In this document: positions 26,853 to 35,300 of the stretch, piece after piece
Layout of the letters: each line of letters starts with the position of its first letter
How positions within the stretch are numbered: position 1 is the stretch's first letter
Assembly: GCA_913057175.1 (NCBI GenBank)
Contig: CAJXNP010000019.1
Location: 1-64,000 of the forward strand
Origin: an uncultured Cytophagales bacterium
GTDB lineage: Bacteria; Bacteroidota; Bacteroidia; Cytophagales; Cyclobacteriaceae
Reading direction: 5' to 3'
Length of the DNA stretch: 64,000 nt
Made by a program: the position numbers and the translations under genes
Notes under the pieces: model-generated
Seen by the model: the letters and a program-made list of their open reading frames with translations, nothing else
What the model was told of the DNA's origin: nothing
The model's database searches: none

Positions 26853-27923
26853 TTAATTGCAATTATTTTCAGGCAGGCTATTGATCCATTCCGTGATTAA
26901 CTCCAGGCCTTCTTCGTGAACTAAAGCCCTCCCCAGTTCGGGCATTCTTATTTCGGGTTTCACTGAGATCATTCTGAACGTCAGGATCGATTCATCGGCC
27001 TGACCGGGTTTTATTACCAATGAATGCCCACCTGTTCCGGGGCCTACTGAAACCGGTGTTTTACAAATTCCAAGGTTTGAATTTTCTTCCTGTTCAAAAT
27101 GAAGAAATAAACCGGAATTGTTGGCCGGGCCATTTGGGTGATGGCAATGACCGCAATTGACATCCAAATAAGCCCTTGCCCTCATATTGAGCGGACTCTG
27201 AAAATCTGACATATCAGGAAAAGGTTCCTCCAAAGATTTCGAATCCGGCAAACCTTTCAGAAATCCAAATTTAGCCCAGTTTATAAGCTGATTCTCTGAG
27301 CTATTTTCGACTATTATATTCAAGTTCCTGGATTTTAGGCCAATGGGTACCAGTTGGCTATTTCTTTCATGGCAACCTTTGCACTGGTTATTATTGGGTA
27401 TTTTGTAATAAAACTGTTCAGCGGGCTGATGGGGACTACTTAGCTGAATCAGCGCTCCGCCATTGATGAGCCGGGCGTCGGTTTGTTCTTCATTCCACTG
27501 GTAGGCAAATGCCTGCCAACCTGAATCGGTTCCAATGAGCAACCTCGTTTCAATTAGACTCTTCATTCCATTTATGTCATAGAAGAAGTTTTTTATAAGA
27601 ATGGTCTGATTGGGAAATTCAAAGATTTCTCCCTCATTATAGGTCATGGCAGTACCTTCCGGCAGATACACAAACCGTTTCTTTTCAGCATAATCACTGA
27701 ATAGAGGCATGTTCAGATCATAGGGGATGACATGGTCATTTGGTGATAAATCGGACAAATTACCTGAAAAGAGTTGATAGGAAGATAGCAGATCGAAGGG
27801 TCCGTTGTCAGGAAAATGCACCTTCCCATTTTCTTCAGGGCCAGTGTCGCTATCGCACCCATAGCAAATGGCAAGGGTAGTAAAAAGAACAACCCTTGCC
27901 AAATTGGCCAATCCCGTTTTCAT
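26853..27923 (-). CDS. Surface diheme c-type cytochrome of the TIGR03806/HNE_0200 (SO2930) family
   Basis: The 356-residue exported protein, probably a lipoprotein with Cys23 in ICYGC, carries two heme c motifs. CKGCH is at residues 181-185 and CGHCH at 257-261. After the second motif comes HPNGPANNSGLFL and a distal MPELGR region that could supply a Met ligand. The N-terminal half has FDLLSSYQLF, LNMPLFSDYAEKKRF and the FPNQTILIKNF strand seen in this family. The family is recorded as occurring next to or fused with parallel beta-helix lipoproteins of the TIGR03805 type, and that neighbour is present here with a 4-bp ATGA overlap. It probably accepts or donates electrons outside the inner membrane. 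The substrate is unknown. Confidence 0.85.
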   Translation of the reverse strand: MKTGLANLARVVLFTTLAICYGCDSDTGPEENGKVHFPDNGPFDLLSSYQLFSGNLSDLSPNDHVIPYDLNMPLFSDYAEKKRFVYLPEGTAMTYNEGEIFEFPNQTILIKNFFYDINGMKSLIETRLLIGTDSGWQAFAYQWNEEQTDARLINGGALIQLSSPHQPAEQFYYKIPNNNQCKGCHERNSQLVPIGLKSRNLNIIVENSSENQLINWAKFGFLKGLPDSKSLEEPFPDMSDFQSPLNMRARAYLDVNCGHCHHPNGPANNSGLFLHFEQEENSNLGICKTPVSVGPGTGGHSLVIKPGQADESILTFRMISVKPEIRMPELGRALVHEEGLELITEWINSLPENNCN

Positions 27924-29242
27924 AATGTGGGAACGTCAACAGAAATGGATCCCAGAGGTTCCATTTCACACAGGTGTGGTGTAGGATCAAAGCTAGGGTT
28001 TGTAAAACCATTCGGAGCATCCAGGTTAATGAATCCCGCATTTTCATTATTGTTTAGACAGAAGCCGCCATTTGCTCCTGACCCTGGAGCAAATATTCCA
28101 TCGGTTATGATATCCGGTATCGGAGTGCCCTGAAACATTTGCAACAGGAAGAGACCAATATCACTTTGTGCTGTTGTATTGATTACATCAGTTTTTGCAA
28201 ATGAATTATCATGGACATAAATGTCAGAGTAAAAAGGATTGTAATTTGGATCAGTAATAGGATTTCCTGTCATACCAGCTATCATGGCAAAGCTGATTAT
28301 TCCCAATCCGGCAACATTATTTCCATGGATCTCATTGTCAAAGATTTCTACTTTTCGAGAGGATAAAACCAAAATCCCTGTTCCAGCTGGCACCAAAGCA
28401 ACCAGGTTTCCTTTTGGAGCAAAATTATCCCCATTATTATCTTTTATTATATTATCATGAATAAGGATAGTTTCGCCCAATTGAGAAAGATTTTGCAGGT
28501 CCATCACTAGCAAACCAGCAGCATTATTGGTGGTTATATTATCATAAGCCTCTGCTCCAATGGTATTTTCTATTTCAATTCCAGCCACATTATATTCAGC
28601 TGTAGAGTTCTTAATAACAGCATTGGTGCTTTGACCTACATAAATGCCAGAATCGGATGCTCCCTTTGTATAGCAGTTATCAATCATAACTTCCTCACAA
28701 AGAACCGGATAAATACCGTATCCGCCGTTTTCAGACGAGAGAGGTGTTTCCCAAATAACACTTAGATTAATAAAAGACACCCCTTTGGAATGATCTACTT
28801 TAATGCCATCGCCTTTTGTTTCTTTGATGGTCAGATTGGCTATCAGGAAGTTTGTAACATTGGAAACTTTCATCCCTTCTGCACCTTCGATTTGACCAGA
28901 GAAATTGAGAATGGTTTTGTCTTCTCCCTCACCTTTTATCTTCAGATTATCTTTACCATCGATGGATAAGGTCGAAGTAAGGTTGTAAGTACCCGCCTTA
29001 AATGTGAGGATTGTTCCATCCTCAACTGAAATTAATTTTTCCTGAATTTCTTCAGTTGTCATGGTAGGATCAATTTGGTCAGGATCCTCGTCTGTAACCA
29101 CATTTGTAGGATCATCTTCACAAGAACTAAGCAAAGCAAGCTGAGCGAAAATGCTTAATAATATGATGACTAGTAAAATACGATGAATAGGAACTCTGCC
29201 ACTATGACCGGTTTCCTTTTGGTTGATGTTAAAGGTTTTCAT
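27920..29242 (-). CDS. Parallel beta-helix repeat lipoprotein (TIGR03805-like), partner of the diheme cytochrome
   Basis: The 440-residue protein has a hydrophobic segment ending in the lipobox ALLSSC (Cys41). It is followed by TEEIQEKLISVEDGTILTFKAGTYNLTSTLSI, the entry cap of right-handed beta-helix proteins. Stacked repeats follow: VTNFLIANLTI, CEEVMIDNCYTKGASDSGIYVGQSTNAVIKNSTAEYNVAGIEIENT, and RKVEIFDNEIHGNNVAGLGI. The fold resembles carbohydrate-acting pectate-lyase-like proteins, but no lyase triad is evident. The stop codon overlaps the start of the cytochrome gene (ATGA), so translation is coupled. It is first in the probable operon. Upstream, TGGGGCAG (29342-29349) and CTGTCCCA (29367-29374) form a possible operator-like dyad about 100 bp before the start. 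Confidence 0.85.
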   Translation of the reverse strand: MKTFNINQKETGHSGRVPIHRILLVIILLSIFAQLALLSSCEDDPTNVVTDEDPDQIDPTMTTEEIQEKLISVEDGTILTFKAGTYNLTSTLSIDGKDNLKIKGEGEDKTILNFSGQIEGAEGMKVSNVTNFLIANLTIKETKGDGIKVDHSKGVSFINLSVIWETPLSSENGGYGIYPVLCEEVMIDNCYTKGASDSGIYVGQSTNAVIKNSTAEYNVAGIEIENTIGAEAYDNITTNNAAGLLVMDLQNLSQLGETILIHDNIIKDNNGDNFAPKGNLVALVPAGTGILVLSSRKVEIFDNEIHGNNVAGLGIISFAMIAGMTGNPITDPNYNPFYSDIYVHDNSFAKTDVINTTAQSDIGLFLLQMFQGTPIPDIITDGIFAPGSGANGGFCLNNNENAGFINLDAPNGFTNPSFDPTPHLCEMEPLGSISVDVPTL

Positions 29243-29495
29243 TGTTTTAAAATATTTAGGTTGATTACACTAATTTCAAACTATGAACACCCAAATCATT
29301 GTAAAAAAGCGGCCTCTGTTGTCCTGATTTCAAGTTACTTCTGGGGCAGAAAACTCCCGTTAATTCCTGTCCCAATATGTATGTAGTTTTTTTATTGAAA
29401 TACCTCCCTAATTTTTCATAACGATACTACTGGCATAAATTATTTATCTGAATTTTAGCTAAACAAAATATTCGAATTAATAAGTATATCTAATT

Positions 29496-29903
29496 CTATT
29501 CCGGGTTTGTAATTCTCCGCGGATCAAAGAAATTTTCCTGTTCAACAATTAATCCTTTATGATCAATTTTAAATCGGTCCATTATTCTTAAGGTACAAGT
29601 TGGATTTATTATCTCACAGTGAAATTCAACTGAAACCGATGTTAGACTCTTGTTGACATAAGTTTCCATTAACTCGACCCGGCCAATCAGGTTTGGCAGG
29701 GGAGCCCACCACTTTTGTCTCAAATTACTCTTGCCCACAATTGGCATTTCCGAGCCCCCTTGATTTATTGGCGCTCTCAGGGAAACCTCATCATGGTAAG
29801 GAATGGATTCAAAATTTTTGTCACCCAGCCCTTTCAAAACATAATTTTCAGCAATTGCGGTTAGTTGAGCTATTCGTTCGGTTTTGTCCTGAATGGAAAT
29901 CAT
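29496..29903 (-). CDS. NTF2/SnoaL-like protein A
   Basis: The 135-residue protein fits the cone-shaped NTF2-like fold. An N-terminal helix (ERIAQLTAIAENYVLKGL) is followed by DEVSLRAPINQGGSEMPIVGKSNLRQKWWAPLPNL, then three long strands, with LRIMDRFKIDHKGLIVEQENFFDPR at the end. Such domains act as isomerases, dehydratases or binding proteins for small hydrophobic molecules. No signal peptide is present, so it is cytosolic. It lies 37 bp downstream of a second NTF2-like gene and before the beta-helix/cytochrome block on the same strand, with a 253-bp gap to that block. Confidence 0.75.
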   Translation of the reverse strand: MISIQDKTERIAQLTAIAENYVLKGLGDKNFESIPYHDEVSLRAPINQGGSEMPIVGKSNLRQKWWAPLPNLIGRVELMETYVNKSLTSVSVEFHCEIINPTCTLRIMDRFKIDHKGLIVEQENFFDPRRITNPE

Positions 29904-29940
29904 GATTTTTTCTCATTTATTGTGATAAATCAAATCCATG

Positions 29941-30366
29941 TTAGCTTAGCTGGCGACAGAAGTCATCATGATCCCAGGTTACAGTTAGACTGTCAATCAG
30001 GTTTTGTTCATTTAGTTTAAAAACAAATACATGGTCGGTATCGAAGGATTTTCCCTTATTTGCTAAACCAGCAAAATCATCTTCCTGTCTTCCTTTGAAA
30101 TTCACTTCGCAGATCACATTTCCCTCATCATCTACTTTTGATTTTAGAATTTCACACGAAATATTCGGAAAAGAGTGGATAAGCTGAGACCAGATGGCCT
30201 GGCCGAGTTCACTGACCTTACCTTTTCCATCGCCACCTAACGGCTGAAATACGATTTCTCCGTTATCAGCAAATAATTTTATCATTTCATCAATTTCATG
30301 TTTATTGTATGCATCGAAAAACATGATAGAGGTATCAATTGCACTTAATTTTGTAAGAGAGTTCAT
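29941..30366 (-). CDS. NTF2/SnoaL-like protein B
   Basis: The 141-residue cytosolic protein is SnoaL-like. DTSIMFFDAYNKHEIDEMIKLFADNGEIVFQPLGGDGKGKV is the classic polyketide-cyclase-like start. IWSQLIHSFPNISCEI and strands ending in VFVFKLNEQNLIDSLTVTWDHDDF follow. The His/Asp in the last strand resembles the acid pair used by steroid isomerase-like members, but catalysis is unproven. It is followed closely by NTF2-like protein A. The pair sits between AraC paralogue 2 and the cytochrome block, so a common stimulus, such as a small aromatic or lipid compound, is possible. Confidence 0.8.
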   Translation of the reverse strand: MNSLTKLSAIDTSIMFFDAYNKHEIDEMIKLFADNGEIVFQPLGGDGKGKVSELGQAIWSQLIHSFPNISCEILKSKVDDEGNVICEVNFKGRQEDDFAGLANKGKSFDTDHVFVFKLNEQNLIDSLTVTWDHDDFCRQLS

Positions 30367-30471
30367 GAATTTATGAGTTTAAATTGTTTAAAATTTTATT
30401 GGCAGTCGTTTTGACTCAATGCTTTCATAAATTTCTTATTAATGCCAATCTCTTAATTGTAAAAAAGCGAA

Positions 30472-31275
30472 CTATAAATATTTGACTAGTTCATGATTAT
30501 CAGAAGCATAAATCCCCGGTGTACGATTCATGAATTGCTTAAATTCTTTGATGAAATGCGCCTGATCAAAATAGCCGCCTAAATAGATAATATCCTGCCA
30601 GTCCAGCTCTTTTCCACTCGTTAATAAATGACAGATATATCCCAGACGTCTTATTCTACAGTAGTTTTTTGGAGTCACTCCTACTTTTGACAGAAATTTC
30701 TTTTGTAGATTTCTTCCACTTATGTTTAGGTCTTGCGAAACCCGGTTGATTCTAACTAGCCCCTTCTCGGATTCCATCAGATTTGCTGCCAAGTCAATAA
30801 AATCTGTGGAATATTCTGGCAATATTTTTTTCTTGAGATACTCCTCCATTTTGGATAACTTTCCAAATTCTGTCCTTTCAAGACTAATCTTGTGAATTAA
30901 CTCATCCCATCCATCTTTCAGTAGAATGTCCAATTCCACCCTTTTGTCAGTTAATTCATTGATGGGAATTTTTAAGAGATGATGTAAGCCGATCGGTTTA
31001 AAGACAACCCCAATCATATCTATGCGTCCATTGATCAATAAATTATATCTATGCGTGGATTGGCCGGCTATAAAAAAATGTGGGATTTTTATTTTGGAAT
31101 TACCTGAGATTAAGTAATGAGTATCTCCGAAATTCAGAACTAATGCTGTATATCCTGAAGGTGGCGATTCAATTATTAATGACTGGGGTAAAGGCCCGCT
31201 ACTCCTCCAAACGAAATAACAGTTAACAAAAGGCTTTAAGCAGTCACTTGGATATTTCTTGGAATAGTACATCAC
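30472..31275 (-). CDS. AraC-family regulator with DUF6597-like N-terminal domain (paralogue 2)
   Basis: The 267-residue protein parallels the regulator at 25037-25891. LKPFVNCYFVWRS, IESPPSGYTALVLNFGD and IAGQSTHRYNLLINGRIDMIGVVFKP are in the sensor domain. VSQDLNISGRNLQKKFLSKVGVTPKNYCRIRRLGYI and GGYFDQAHFIKEFKQFM form the double HTH. It is the promoter-proximal gene of the minus-strand series that continues with the two NTF2-like genes and then the beta-helix, cytochrome and barrel genes. It therefore probably controls some of them. The effector is unknown. Confidence 0.88.
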   Translation of the reverse strand: MMYYSKKYPSDCLKPFVNCYFVWRSSGPLPQSLIIESPPSGYTALVLNFGDTHYLISGNSKIKIPHFFIAGQSTHRYNLLINGRIDMIGVVFKPIGLHHLLKIPINELTDKRVELDILLKDGWDELIHKISLERTEFGKLSKMEEYLKKKILPEYSTDFIDLAANLMESEKGLVRINRVSQDLNISGRNLQKKFLSKVGVTPKNYCRIRRLGYICHLLTSGKELDWQDIIYLGGYFDQAHFIKEFKQFMNRTPGIYASDNHELVKYL

Positions 31276-31401
31276 ATATTTGCTTAGATCAATAATGCTG
31301 ACTTACCCAATCTCCAAATTCAAAACCTGTATTAATTTACGTTAATCATTCCTGTAAACAGAATTTAGTCGAATAAAAGAATATTAAGATTCTATTATTT
31401 G

Positions 31402-31614
31402 ATGTCCAAACAGTTAGGCTTTTTGCATAATATGCCAAAGCGATGTTCACCTCTAAAAGAATTTATGACTTTATCATAAAGTTCATTTTTGATGGAAGTA
31501 TTGGTACGCCTTCGGGGGGAAATTTTTATTATAAAATCAGAAGATGAAGAATTTCTTTTTGAAAATCCGTTACAAGCACATATCGAAAACAGTTTTAAAA
31601 GCACCCAAGAATAA
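31402..31614 (+). pseudogene. Possible small gene with an in-frame ochre stop
   Basis: A 71-codon plus-strand frame opens at ATG 31402 with a basic stretch (MSKQLGFLHNMPKRCSPLKEF), meets TAA at 31477, and continues in the same frame as LMEVLVRLRGEIFIIKSED and on to a TAA at 31614. The codon pattern after the stop is protein-like, with an acidic hydrophilic tail. It could be read from the ATG at 31492 as a 40-residue peptide. I do not recognise the family. The opposite-strand open frame here lacks protein-like character. Confidence 0.3.
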
Positions 31615-31637
31615 GTCCCAAATAAATGCTATACCAT

Positions 31638-32180
31638 TTACTCAATCGTCACATGTCCCCAGTTTTCTCCGGATCGGATCCTGTTCAATTGGGTATGAGT
31701 AATGCCAAACCTTTTGGCAATCATGCTCAAACGGGTCTTATGAGATTTAAGTAGCCTTTTAATGACCCGGACATCTGACTCTGTCAATTTATAACCGGTA
31801 GTTCGTTTTAAGAGGATTTCCGGGTTCTTGTTATTGTGATGGGTCACATCTTCGTCTGTCGCCCACTTCAAATTAAAAATAGAATTGTTCTCTTTGTTGA
31901 AATCAATATGGATGACATAATGTTGTTCATTGTTGGTCTTTTTGATGAAATGCTCAGCAACAATCCGGTGAACATAAAACTGCCGGATCATTTTGTCTCC
32001 AAATTTGACTGAAATACTTCTGTAGCCATTGACTAACCCACCTTTTAATACTTTCCCCTCTTTTGAATTGATCGCATAGCTTTTTATCCTTCCAAGATTT
32101 GAAACTTCGTATTTACAGTGTGGCAATTTTATACCAAAATCTATTTCCTTCCACCTTTCAAAATTGATTGATTTTTCCAT
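31638..32180 (-). CDS. NUMOD4/HNH endonuclease with C-terminal helix-turn-helix
   Basis: From ATG 32180 the protein has 180 residues. A NUMOD4-like segment (FERWKEIDFGI..CKYEVSNLGRIKSYA) is followed by the HNH core (FYVHRIVAEHFI and HYVIHIDFNKENNSIFNLKWAT). The usual N of VNHIDGN is replaced in part, but the His and Asn pair remains. A C-terminal HTH ends it (IKRLLKSHKTRLSMIAKRFGITHTQLNRIRSG). This is the layout of free-standing homing-type or phage HNH nucleases. No intron or phage gene surrounds it. The open frame extends 46 codons upstream, but that region is AT-rich, hydrophobic and unlike the family. It lies downstream of the T9SS BNR gene. Confidence 0.85.
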   Translation of the reverse strand: MEKSINFERWKEIDFGIKLPHCKYEVSNLGRIKSYAINSKEGKVLKGGLVNGYRSISVKFGDKMIRQFYVHRIVAEHFIKKTNNEQHYVIHIDFNKENNSIFNLKWATDEDVTHHNNKNPEILLKRTTGYKLTESDVRVIKRLLKSHKTRLSMIAKRFGITHTQLNRIRSGENWGHVTIE

Positions 32181-32323
32181 TAGAGTTTTACGGTTTATTC
32201 TTAGGTACAATCCTATAATGGAAATGAGAGGTAAATAATTCCCGAAATGTGCTTTTTTTAAACTACTAGTTATCAATTTTAGAAATGGTAATATAATTCT
32301 TGATGCTAAAATGGGCATTGAAT

Positions 32324-35300
32324 CTATTTCAACATAATTTTTTTCAGCTTACTACCTGAGGAATGCGTTTGAATTGAAATTAAATAAACTCCTCTTCTCA
32401 AATCCTCACTTTGAATGTTGAAAACGTTTTTTCCAGCATTCAATGAATTAAAATTAAAGTCTCGAACCATCTTTCCGTTTACATCCAAAAGCTGTATATC
32501 CAAACCGTCTCTTCTTTTACTTTCAATTTCAATGTTAAAATCATTTCTGGCAGGATTTGGATAAACCGTCACTGCCAGGTCAGACACCTCATCATCCAAT
32601 GAAGTAACTACTTCACTCCTAATCGATAAATCATCAATTGCCCAGCCCCAACCATTTGAAAGAGGATCCGAAAAAAGCCTCATTCTGATCAAAAGCGTGT
32701 CTTCTTCTTTAAATGTCTGATGCATATCGATTACCTGATTTTGAAAAAGTGTAGAATCTCCTTCCCCAATGTTGTCCAAAGCTGTCAACCATGAGGGAAA
32801 TTTATTGGCATCATAGCCATCAGCCAGGCTTACCCATTCATATCCATTCAAGCTACCTTCCCAAACCACATAGTCATAAAAATCCTCCTCCCCGAATGTA
32901 GCGCCGGGTTCACCTATCTCGACGATTGCTATATCTCGAAAGGAAATAATACTTTCTCCATCATATAACTTGACAGGCTTTTTAAAATGATAATAATAGG
33001 AATATTCCGATAGATTCAATTCTACTGCTTCGGGATAGGGATGCCCGGAGTGAATGCTCCCATTACTGAATCCATCCGGCTGATCAAGGGAAAATCCCAC
33101 ACCGATAAAATCCTCATCATTCAGGTCATTGAAATCATTGGTATACTCTGAAACGACTCCACCAACCTGGTAGTAAAGAATTTCCACAGGATCTGATTCG
33201 TACAAACGCCCCCCTTTATAGGATTCCATTTTTATTTTATAAAACTGATCCGGTTCAATAGACGGTTCCGGAATGATGACAACAGTATCAACTATTTTCT
33301 CTGTAGCTGCAAAGCCATCAATCAAATTGCCATTAGCATAGAAAAAGGAAGAATCATAAGCAGAATACAGGTCCAATTTTAAATAGAGGTCACTTTCAAT
33401 TGTGGTCCCTCCCTCAGTGATGATAGGCGGAAAGGTAATTTCTACCGGATTATCAAATTGGGCTGACCAGATCCCTCTTCCATGTGTAGCGATCACGATT
33501 TGGTCATCAACAGATTTCATTTGCCAGATGGCAACTCCGCCCAATTCATTCTCCAGAAACTCCCAGGTTTCACCATTATCAATGGACTCAAAAATACCGA
33601 TCTCAGTTCCTGCCCAAATAATCTCAGGATTGTCCGGTCTGACGAGCAGGTCATAAACTGCCACATCAGGAAATCCATTTGCACTTACATTACCTGTTCC
33701 AAATCCCGAAATGTCTTCCCAGGACTGACCAAGATCATTTGTTCGTAATATTTTTGGTCCACCATGAAAAGAAAACAGGACATATGCGGTAGAATCTTCG
33801 AATGGATGCGTGGCCAATCCCGACAGATTTCCAAGCGTCACCTCTTCATAATTATTTGCAGAGGCAAATGTATCACCACCGTCAGTCGAAACATGTAACT
33901 TTTGAAAGTTGCTCATCCCGGAACCACCCCAGACAATATCGTAGTCAGAAAGTGAAACCTCAACATTCAGAAATGAGCTGAATCCCCAGTCATTGGTTAT
34001 GGGTTTTAACTCCCATGATGTACCGAAATTGTCACTTTTATAAACACCCAGAGAAGTTACTGTGAAAACAGTTTGAGGCTTAAAAGGAGAGTTAGCCAAC
34101 TTTGAAATGAACGGGCTATTCCCTTCTATCCCTCCCGAAACATTAAACCACGTCTCACCTCCATCAGTAGATTTTCCAAAATTATTAAACTGACTGCTTC
34201 CAAGAACTTCATCAGGCTTCTGATTGTTCCAAAGTGCCTCGAATCCATCCCCAGTTAAAACAAGACTATAAGTTAACGTATCGTCAGAAGAAAAGGGGTC
34301 TGGAGAAAGCCACGTACCATTGTCCTGCATGCCCCCTATGTAAATATCTTCTGCTGGTTTTTTATCTGCACCATAAAATTGACCCGTATTCAGACCTAGC
34401 CCTTTAAAAGTCCAATCTCCATCATTGATACCTGGATCACCGGCAATGTTGGAAAGGTAAATTCCACCATCATTACAATCATAGATCTGAAAGCTCATGC
34501 TGTCATTATTTATGGGAATTAGTTCAAGAAAATGATGATCGGGATGGAGAACAAACTGGCCATTATCTATGTCATAAGCAGGGTTTTTCTCATCAAAATT
34601 ATTATAGGCATCCGAAACGTTTTCCAACTCTGCGGGAATAAGGGTTAGTGTGTCCAACTGTAAATTGATGAAAACCGTATCCTCTGCTAAATTATCCGGA
34701 TCAAAGGTTTGTCCTTCCTGAAGGACTGGCCAGACAAAATACATCTGCTGATAATCCTGACCCATATTGTTTCCTCCATCCTGAGCAATTTCATCAAGTG
34801 GGGTTTCAGAATACTCCTCATTATGAATAAATAAATATTCCCTGGATTGCAATCCCGCGTCCTGCGAATCAGTGTTTTCAACTATCAGGTTAAACCCCCC
34901 ATCCTCCTGCTGATCGCGAAAAGAAACCATTAGCTGCCGGTTGTTTTTCGTATCCCAGACCTGGAGAGGAATATCAATATAATCCTGGTAAATATATCCA
35001 TCATCCGGTACTCCGGAGCCCTGCATATCTACAGTAAATCGGTAGGCCTTTTGGCTGATGCCCGGACCCGTTACAATTATAGCAGATGAAATATCATCAA
35101 TTGCCAGATTATCATTCAAGTCTATTATACCTCCATCATATCCACCACCAAAATTGACAAATTGCCAGATAGATGTTCCTCCCAGGAATGTTTCAACACT
35201 AACATCTTTTCCAATATCATTTGTCTCTCCATCCTGGACAGTAGATTTCCACAGGTTCACACCACCGTAGTAAACCACTTTTTTGTTATAAGGGTTTACA

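Noticed and set aside
31395-31604. Minus-strand 69-residue open frame
   Set aside because: The peptide is low in structure and Ser/Arg/Lys-biased. The plus-strand frame in the same segment looks more protein-like, though it has a stop.
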